Of a stretch of 12,286 nucleotides of DNA, positions 7,040 to 12,286 are shown one piece after another. Every line of letters starts with the position of its first letter. Within the stretch, counting starts at the first letter, position 1. Source of the DNA: Deltaproteobacteria bacterium. Its GTDB lineage: Bacteria > Myxococcota > Myxococcia > SLRQ01. Below the pieces are notes generated by a model. That model saw only the letters and a list, made by a program, of their open reading frames with translations, was not told where the DNA came from and searched no databases. The stretch covers positions 1 through 12,286 of the forward strand of contig SKWY01000204.1 of the NCBI GenBank assembly GCA_007128675.1, given 5' to 3'. The translations under genes were made by a program, and so were the position numbers.

Positions 7040-10000
7040 CTAGCCCTCTCTTACGGTCTCTACGGCCACCGGATGATCCTTTAGCGCCTCCAAGAGCAAA
7101 GCCATGGTGGGCAGCCGGCGCAAGACTATCTCGGCGGCGTCATTGGAAAGGAAACGGGCCTCCTTGATCTCAAAGGCAGAGGCGTCGAGCACGATCCTGG
7201 CTTCTTCGCTTTGATGCACCAGGTCATTCCCGTGACGAGTCAGAACCTCCTCTGCACCACCTTCTCTCCACTTGATCGACACCACGTTTTCTCCACCCTG
7301 CCGCTCCAGCAGATACACGCCTTCACAGCCCTCGTAGGTCTCCTTGTGAAGGGCTATCCGAAGCTTGTCGCGATAGGGTGCTCCCGAGGTTGGACAGAAC
7401 GTCGCGCAGTTGCCGCATGCGTTGCAAAGATCCACCAGGTTGGCTGTTTGGTGGTTTTGCTCGATCTCGAGCGCGCCATCCTCGAGGGCCTCATGGCTAC
7501 ACTCATCGGCCTTGTCACGCCTGATCCGATAGACCGGGATCCTCCTTGGACTCGTCTCAAAGGAAATGTTGGCTCTGTTGGGACAAACGGAGACGCACAC
7601 ATCGCACCTAAGGCCGCAGTCGAGGCATCTGGAGGCCTCCGCGCGAGCCTCGCCGAGCGAGAGTTCTCCCGTTATCACGCCAAAGTCACCCGGTCCTTTC
7701 AGAGGGGGATCAATCGGTGTGATCGGAGCCTTCAAGCAAGAGGCGCGATCCTGGAAGGTCGCGGTGGAGATCCTTTCTTCTCGGGCGGGGGCTCTACTCG
7801 AAACTGGCAGCCCGAAATGGGAAAGCATCATATCGGCAGCCCTTCGACCGTCGGCTATCGCCTGTATGAGCGTGGAGGGGCCACGCAAGGCATCACCACC
7901 TATCATCACCTTCTCGATCTTTCCTTGAAGGCTGCTTTCACGGTCGTAACGATCCTCGGGGAGGTCGTCACCCTCGAGAAGCCCGGCATGGAGCTTTTGC
8001 CCGACAGCGGGAATTATCGTGTCGCATACGAAAGTGTCGGTCTCTTCCGGGATGGGCTCGGGCCTGGGCCGCCCAGAGGAGTCGGGAGGGCCTAGCCGCA
8101 TCTTTTGGCAAACGAACGAGAGCCGCCCCTCGGTCTCCTCGATTCTCGCGGGAGCTAGAAGCTCGTGAACCGCGACTTCCTCCTTTTCGATGGCGAGGAT
8201 CTCCTCATGGGCCGCCGGCATCTCGGCTTTCGTGCGGCGGTACACTAGATGCACGCTTCCACCGGGCTCGGCCAGACGAACCGCCGTCCTTGCCGCGTCC
8301 ATGGCGGTGTTCCCGCCCCCTATGACCACCACATCCTTCCCAAGCTCTGGTCGCTTGCCTCGCCGAACATCGGAGAGCATACGCAGGGCCGGCAGCACCT
8401 TCGGGCTATCCTCACCGGGCACGCCAAGGCGCCGGTCCTCTTGGGCCCCGATACCCACGAAGACGAAATCGTTCTCTTTGCGCAGCTCCATCAGCCGGTC
8501 TCGATCGACAGTCTCGCCGGTCAGAACCTCTACGCCGACCTCCGTGAGGCGGGCCATGTCGCGGTCCATGTCCGCCTGCTCGAGTCTGAACAGCGGAATA
8601 GCGTCGGTGACCATGCCGCCGACGAAAGGCTTCGCCTCATGCACCGTCGCCCTGACTCCAGCCAAGGTCAGATACCAAGCACAGGAAAGGCCGGCTGGAC
8701 CGGCGCCCACAATCGCCACGGCGCGGCCTGTGTCGGGGGCGGGCCGCGGCAGCTCGGGAGCAGGCGCCTCATGAGCCATGGTGCGCTTGACGTTCCTTAT
8801 GCCCAGCGGCTCCTCGTAGTTTACCCGTGTGCATCTGGTCCTGCACGTCTGATCACAGACCATGCCCGTGACGTTGGGAAACGGGTTGTCACACTGTATC
8901 GTTCGAAGAGCCTCTTCGAAGCTGCCGGTCGCCGCATGGGCCATGTAGGCGGAGACATCCTGACCGGCCGGACAGGTATGAACGCAAGGCGCATCCACGC
9001 AATCGAGCATTGGAAGGGCTCGATCGGTCTTTATCGTTCGATCCGGGTATCTCGACTTCTTGTAGCTCTCCTCGCCAGAAAGGCCCCTAGAGTACGAAGA
9101 GAGGTTGGACAAGGCCGCCTGCTCCACGGAACCGGCCTTGTCGCCCGCGTTCAGCCTCGTAAAGGAGTCGAGGTCGTCGGCCCCAACCTCCAGCATTGCG
9201 TCCTCGAGCTCGTCCAAGTACTGGCGCAGCCTCTGATAGCCTCCGGGGCGCAGGATATCCGAGCACACGGTGACAGGCCAAAGCCCCGCCGCTACCAACC
9301 GAGAGACGTTCCAAGCATCGGCGCCTCCCGCGAAGGAAATGTCCATCTTCCCCTCGAATGCGTCCTGAATCTTCTCGGCAACACGCACCGAAAGACGATG
9401 GAGCGCTCTTCCGCTCATGTAGGACATGGGGCTGGATGCGGGCAGAACACCTCTCTTGTTCACGCACTCCAGGGTGTTGGTGAGCTTGACGCCGAATGAG
9501 AGGCCATGGCGTGAGGCTACACCCTGTAGACCCCTCAAGATATCGACCGCGTCGTCCCACTTGAGATCGTGCTCGAAGGCCTCGTTCGGCACCTCGGTCT
9601 CAAAGCCCAGCTCATCGTTCAAGATGCCCCGCAAAGTCGTTGGTCCAAGAAGCGTGGGGTTCAGCTTGACGGTCGTGTGAAGGGCTCTCTCCTCTAGAAG
9701 GAAGCGGCCAATACGCTCTATCTCCTCGGGGGGGCACCCATGCATCGTGGAGAGGGTGATACTGTCGGCGAGCCGATCGGGTACGGGTATCTCCGTGGCG
9801 CGAGGATAATGGCGCGAGGCCTCGACGAGCCTCTCTTTGAGACCATCGTTGGATCTGGTCAGACGATCGAAGAAGCCCTGCACCTTGCCACTCTTGATTC
9901 CCTCCAAGTTGTAGCCGGCCGACAGGTCCATGATGAACCCGGACTGTGGACCGTCGACGAGCCCCGCCTGATGCTGCAAGACTCGGATCAGGGCCCAAGC

Positions 10001-10381
10001 GCTCTCGTACTCGGTCGCACTCTTGTCGATGGGCAGCTCCTGTGACCACTCGACGTTGTAACCCTCGTCGGCCATGTCGATGCATGGCCTCGGTATGTCG
10101 AGCTCGTCCAGAACCTGCACCGTCTTGAGCTCGATGAAGCGAGCGCCACAAAGCCAGGCCGCCACGATGTTACCGGCAAGCTGGCTATGTGGGCCAGCAG
10201 CGACGCCTATGGGCGAGTCAAGCCTGTGCCCACGCCTAGTCGAGACAAAAGGCTTACCAGAGAGATCGAGACGAAAGAGGTCCTGGTGAAGACCCAAGAA
10301 GGTGCCGCGAGAGGTGGTCTCACGCTGCATCCACTCTAGAAGACGTTCCAGCGATAAGGGTACGAGCTCTTCGATCATCAT
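7040..10381 (-). CDS. ygfK: YgfK, FAD/Fe-S oxidoreductase (putative selenate reductase / purine-pathway reductase)
   Basis: A 1113-residue cytoplasmic multidomain redox enzyme. Numbered from the ATG at 10381, the domains in order are: a dihydroorotate-dehydrogenase-like barrel (about 1-400) with AAGPHSQLAGN, RFIELKTVQ, TLSTMHGCPPEEIE and YMSGRAL; a GltD/DPYD-like alpha-helical Fe-S domain with C461/C466/C470 and C509/C513/C517; an FAD/NAD(P)H module with GAGPAG at 559-564 and GGGNTAMD at about 688-695; a ferredoxin region with C919, C922, C926, C929, C933 and a second set C986, C989, C992, C996. This is the YgfK architecture, related to glutamate synthase small subunit and dihydropyrimidine dehydrogenase. 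E. coli YgfK (about 1030 residues) has been implicated in selenate reduction; newer work links it to anaerobic urate/purine reduction. Start: GTG at 10417 is possible, but its AGGAG lies 14 bases away; ATG 10381 fits the family N-terminus and has an AGG 9 bases upstream. No in-frame TGA suggests selenocysteine. Confidence 0.94.
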   Translation of the reverse strand: MMIEELVPLSLERLLEWMQRETTSRGTFLGLHQDLFRLDLSGKPFVSTRRGHRLDSPIGVAAGPHSQLAGNIVAAWLCGARFIELKTVQVLDELDIPRPCIDMADEGYNVEWSQELPIDKSATEYESAWALIRVLQHQAGLVDGPQSGFIMDLSAGYNLEGIKSGKVQGFFDRLTRSNDGLKERLVEASRHYPRATEIPVPDRLADSITLSTMHGCPPEEIERIGRFLLEERALHTTVKLNPTLLGPTTLRGILNDELGFETEVPNEAFEHDLKWDDAVDILRGLQGVASRHGLSFGVKLTNTLECVNKRGVLPASSPMSYMSGRALHRLSVRVAEKIQDAFEGKMDISFAGGADAWNVSRLVAAGLWPVTVCSDILRPGGYQRLRQYLDELEDAMLEVGADDLDSFTRLNAGDKAGSVEQAALSNLSSYSRGLSGEESYKKSRYPDRTIKTDRALPMLDCVDAPCVHTCPAGQDVSAYMAHAATGSFEEALRTIQCDNPFPNVTGMVCDQTCRTRCTRVNYEEPLGIRNVKRTMAHEAPAPELPRPAPDTGRAVAIVGAGPAGLSCAWYLTLAGVRATVHEAKPFVGGMVTDAIPLFRLEQADMDRDMARLTEVGVEVLTGETVDRDRLMELRKENDFVFVGIGAQEDRRLGVPGEDSPKVLPALRMLSDVRRGKRPELGKDVVVIGGGNTAMDAARTAVRLAEPGGSVHLVYRRTKAEMPAAHEEILAIEKEEVAVHELLAPARIEETEGRLSFVCQKMRLGPPDSSGRPRPEPIPEETDTFVCDTIIPAVGQKLHAGLLEGDDLPEDRYDRESSLQGKIEKVMIGGDALRGPSTLIQAIADGRRAADMMLSHFGLPVSSRAPAREERISTATFQDRASCLKAPITPIDPPLKGPGDFGVITGELSLGEARAEASRCLDCGLRCDVCVSVCPNRANISFETSPRRIPVYRIRRDKADECSHEALEDGALEIEQNHQTANLVDLCNACGNCATFCPTSGAPYRDKLRIALHKETYEGCEGVYLLERQGGENVVSIKWREGGAEEVLTRHGNDLVHQSEEARIVLDASAFEIKEARFLSNDAAEIVLRRLPTMALLLEALKDHPVAVETVREG
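7044..7050 (-). promoter_or_regulatory. Ribosome binding site of ygeX inside the end of ygfK
   Basis: GAGAGGG lies 5 bases upstream of the GTG at 7038. It covers the last coding bases of ygfK, and the ygfK TAG stop (7042-7040) sits between it and the start, leaving a 1-base gap. This placement supports GTG 7038 as the true ygeX start and predicts translational coupling: ribosomes ending ygfK can restart on ygeX. Confidence 0.75.
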
Positions 10382-10434
10382 GATTCTTTGCCTGATGTTG
10401 GCGTTGTCCTTTGTCACGAACTAGCTAAAGGCTC

Positions 10435-11643
10435 CTAGACCGCCAGCTGCCTATCGGAGCCACGATCAATCAGCTTGCGAAGAGTAGCGGCTGGGTCGGC
10501 AAACCGGCTCGTGAGAATCATCGCGGCGATGATGTACGGTTTGTAGCCCGCCTGCCGATACTGTGGCACGCGGTACTGCTCGAAGACCTCTTCCGTGACC
10601 TCTCCAAGCTCGCAAGAAACGCCGGTGATATCCGCCGGCAAGCAATGCATGTAGAGCGCCTTCCCATCCTTGGTGCGATCCATCAACGCACGATCACAGG
10701 TCCAATCGCTATGCTTCGCATTCGTGGCTAGGCACTCCCTCTCCAGTTCCTGCAGCCCCGCCCGATCCCCGGCTCTGAGGAGCTCGGTACGCCGCTCCAT
10801 GACCTTATAAGGCGCCCAACTCTTCGGGTAGACGATATCCGCTCCGTCAAAAGCCTCCGCCATGCTCGAGGTCTGGGAGAAGCTCCCGCCACTATCGCTC
10901 GACTGGCTCTGTGCCCTTGGCACCGTATCGGGCACCAGCTCGTAACCCGGAGGATGGGCCAAGACCACGTCCATGCCCATACGAGTCATCAGACCAATGA
11001 CTCCTTGCGGCACCGAAAGGGGCTTCCCATAGCTTGGCGAGTAAGCCCAGCTCATGACGAGCTTTCGTCCCCTAAGGTTTTCGAGGGAGCCGAACTCGTT
11101 GATGAGATGTTGGAGGTCCGACATGGACTGGGTGGGATGGTCCTGATCGCACTGCAAGTTCACGACTGCTGGACGAATGGGAAGCACTCCCTCTTCATGC
11201 GCCTGCTCCAAAGCGGCGGCCACCTCCAGCATGTACGTGTGTCCGGCGCCAAGATACATATCGTCTCGGATGCCGATAACCTCGCTTAGGAAAGAAACCA
11301 TGACAGCCGTCTCACGAACGGTCTCGCCGTGAGCGATTTGAGACTTGCCCTCGTCGAGATCCTGCACCGACAGGCCAAGAAGGTTCGCGGCGGAAGCATA
11401 TGAAAAGCGTGTTCGCGTGGACTGATCTCGAAACTGAGATATGGCCAGTCCCGATTCCCAAACAGAGGTGGAGAGCCCTTGAAGACGAAGGAAACGCAAG
11501 ACCTCCGCCACATCGAGCACGGTCAATAGGTCCTCTCGGCTCTTCTCCCAGGTAAGAAGAAAGTCGCGACCGAAAAGTTCGTGTCCGCGCCCCGCGATGC
11601 GGTCGAGAAGAAAGTCCACCTGCTTCTTTGTCTCGTTGTTCAT
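10435..11643 (-). CDS. ygeW: YgeW, knotted carbamoyltransferase homologue
   Basis: A 402-residue protein of the aspartate/ornithine carbamoyltransferase superfamily, clearly YgeW-like. With the ATG at 11643 as residue 1, the carbamoyl-phosphate motif STRTR is at about 75-79, followed by the signature DEGKSQIAHGETVRET; HPTQ is at 169-172, SWAYSPSYGKP at 198-208 and HCLPA at 333-337. All superfamily phosphate-binding motifs are intact. YgeW forms a knotted fold, and its substrate was long unknown. In the proposed purine/urate route it would remove a carbamoyl group from a diureido- or ureido-diaminopropionate, conserving it as carbamoyl phosphate (inference). I prefer 11643 because the remaining N-terminus matches family length and a GAGG lies 11 bases upstream. 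The in-frame ATG at 11691 would add 16 unconserved residues and has no SD. It follows ygeY by 130 bases and precedes ygfK by 53. Confidence 0.95.
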   Translation of the reverse strand: MNNETKKQVDFLLDRIAGRGHELFGRDFLLTWEKSREDLLTVLDVAEVLRFLRLQGLSTSVWESGLAISQFRDQSTRTRFSYASAANLLGLSVQDLDEGKSQIAHGETVRETAVMVSFLSEVIGIRDDMYLGAGHTYMLEVAAALEQAHEEGVLPIRPAVVNLQCDQDHPTQSMSDLQHLINEFGSLENLRGRKLVMSWAYSPSYGKPLSVPQGVIGLMTRMGMDVVLAHPPGYELVPDTVPRAQSQSSDSGGSFSQTSSMAEAFDGADIVYPKSWAPYKVMERRTELLRAGDRAGLQELERECLATNAKHSDWTCDRALMDRTKDGKALYMHCLPADITGVSCELGEVTEEVFEQYRVPQYRQAGYKPYIIAAMILTSRFADPAATLRKLIDRGSDRQLAV

Positions 11644-11713
11644 GGTTGTCTCTGCCTCATTTCGAATCGTTGTTGTTTCTTGTCTGTCCATACCAGCGGG
11701 AGCGACGCGCAGA

Positions 11714-11728
11714 CCGGCATGCAGCCGG
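11714..11728. repeat. Short perfect inverted repeat between ygeY and ygeW
   Basis: A 5-bp perfect stem (CCGGC/GCCGG) encloses a 5-base loop in the 130-base ygeY-ygeW gap. No T-run follows on the minus strand, so it does not look like an intrinsic terminator. It could be an RNA hairpin that affects processing or the relative expression of the two genes, or chance in GC-rich DNA. I see no clear -35/-10 pair in the rest of this gap. Confidence 0.3.
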
Positions 11729-11773
11729 GGCTACGACGCCATTTGGCCGATGATGGAAAGAAGACGGATCGGC

Positions 11774-12286
11774 TCAGTCGGCCTGGGACATGCGCAGGGC
11801 ATACTGGGCGTAGAAGGCGGATGCCTTGACGAGGTGTTCCACCGGCACCTTCTCGTTGGGAGCGTGAGCGAGCTGCTCATCACCGGGACCAAAGCCTATG
11901 CAGGGGATGTTGTGGACCCCATTGATAGTGACGCCGTTGGTCGAGAAGACCCACTTGTCGACCTTCGGAGGCTCCTTGAACAGCTGCGTCCCAACCTCGG
12001 CGCCCAGCTGCACGAAAGGATGGTCCTCGGGCATGACCCATGTCGGGTAGTACTTCTCCATACCGTAGGAAAGCCCGGTGTAGGCCACGCCGTCGTAGTG
12101 CAGCACAGAGACCTTGGCCTCGGGATCCGAAAGAACGGCCCGAACCTCGGCGACGGCGCTCTCCTTTGTCTCGCCGTGCGTCAGTCGCCGGTCGAGATGC
12201 AGGTGAGCAGAGTCTGCTACCGCGCAGAGCGATGGGCTGCCGGAGCTGAACTCGCTTATCGTCACGCTTCCCTTGCCGAGGAAGGG
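11774..12286 (-). CDS. ygeY: YgeY-type M20 metallohydrolase, C-terminal part (truncated by window edge)
   Basis: The frame is open from the right edge to a TGA at 11776-11774 and gives 170 residues; the N-terminal part lies outside the window (E. coli YgeY is about 400 residues). The segment starts with FLGKGSVTISEF and continues with CAVADSAHLHLDRRLTHGET, which I recognise as the YgeY middle region. The conserved AHAPNEKVP near the end carries the late histidine metal ligand typical of M20 peptidases. GTG at 12265 is only an internal valine, not the start, because family-like sequence continues upstream of it. Known: YgeY belongs to the M20/ArgE/DapE-like amidohydrolases linked to the ygeW-ygeX-ygfK set. 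Inferred: it hydrolyses a carbamoylated or ureido diaminopropionate intermediate in the cytosol, feeding YgeX. It is the most upstream gene seen, so the operon promoter is probably outside the window. Confidence 0.9.
   Translation of the reverse strand, partial: PFLGKGSVTISEFSSGSPSLCAVADSAHLHLDRRLTHGETKESAVAEVRAVLSDPEAKVSVLHYDGVAYTGLSYGMEKYYPTWVMPEDHPFVQLGAEVGTQLFKEPPKVDKWVFSTNGVTINGVHNIPCIGFGPGDEQLAHAPNEKVPVEHLVKASAFYAQYALRMSQAD

Noticed and set aside
7211..9499. Long open frames on the plus strand opposite ygfK (7211-8095 and 8249-9499, up to 416 codons)
   Set aside because: They lie fully antisense to ygfK, whose protein is strongly family-like; the products show no domain and are Arg/His/Gly-rich, as expected from mirrored GC-rich codons.
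7040..10381. Possible selenocysteine codon in ygfK or its neighbours, given the 'selenium-linked' label
   Set aside because: All frames run without an internal TGA, and I saw no selenocysteine-insertion hairpin after any stop codon.
11644..11691. Longer YgeW starting at the ATG at 11691
   Set aside because: It adds 16 Thr/Glu/Arg-rich residues not matched by the E. coli N-terminus, and no SD precedes it; it cannot be fully excluded.

Overview
The window holds one run of genes, all on the minus strand, so transcription goes from the right edge (12286) to the left edge (1). The DNA is GC-rich (clearly above 50%, roughly 58-60% by eye). SD-like sites precede some genes and GTG serves as a start. 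One gene product has a Sec-type signal peptide. This indicates a bacterium, but the sequence does not let me name a phylum. No tRNA, rRNA, CRISPR array, transposase or phage gene is visible.

In transcription order: (1) 12286-11774, the C-terminal 170 residues of a YgeY-type M20 metallohydrolase, cut by the window edge; (2) 11643-10435, YgeW, the knotted carbamoyltransferase homologue; (3) 10381-7040, YgfK, a large flavin/iron-sulfur oxidoreductase long annotated as a putative selenate reductase subunit; (4) 7038-5866, YgeX, a PLP-dependent 2,3-diaminopropionate ammonia-lyase, whose GTG start lies one base after the ygfK stop; (5) a 294-base gap with a probable intrinsic terminator just after ygeX and an imperfect hairpin; (6) 5571-76, an 1831-residue exported protein built from degenerate pre-peptidase-C-terminal (PPC)-like beta-sandwich units, with no enzyme domain I can recognise; (7) a possible gene start at 22, running off the left edge.

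The four enzymes belong to the set that in E. coli lies in the ygeW-ygeX-ygeY...ygfK-ssnA region. The set was first grouped as 'selenium-metabolism linked'. More recent work (from memory) ties it to anaerobic breakdown of uric acid and related purines. In that reading YgfK does the redox chemistry, YgeW and YgeY remove carbamoyl/ureido groups, and YgeX splits 2,3-diaminopropionate to pyruvate and ammonia. This assignment is inference for this organism. The other usual members (xanthine-dehydrogenase-like molybdenum hydroxylase, SsnA, HydA, purine permease) are not in the window and may lie upstream of 12286 or downstream of 1. The least explained element is the giant exported protein next to this cytoplasmic pathway.
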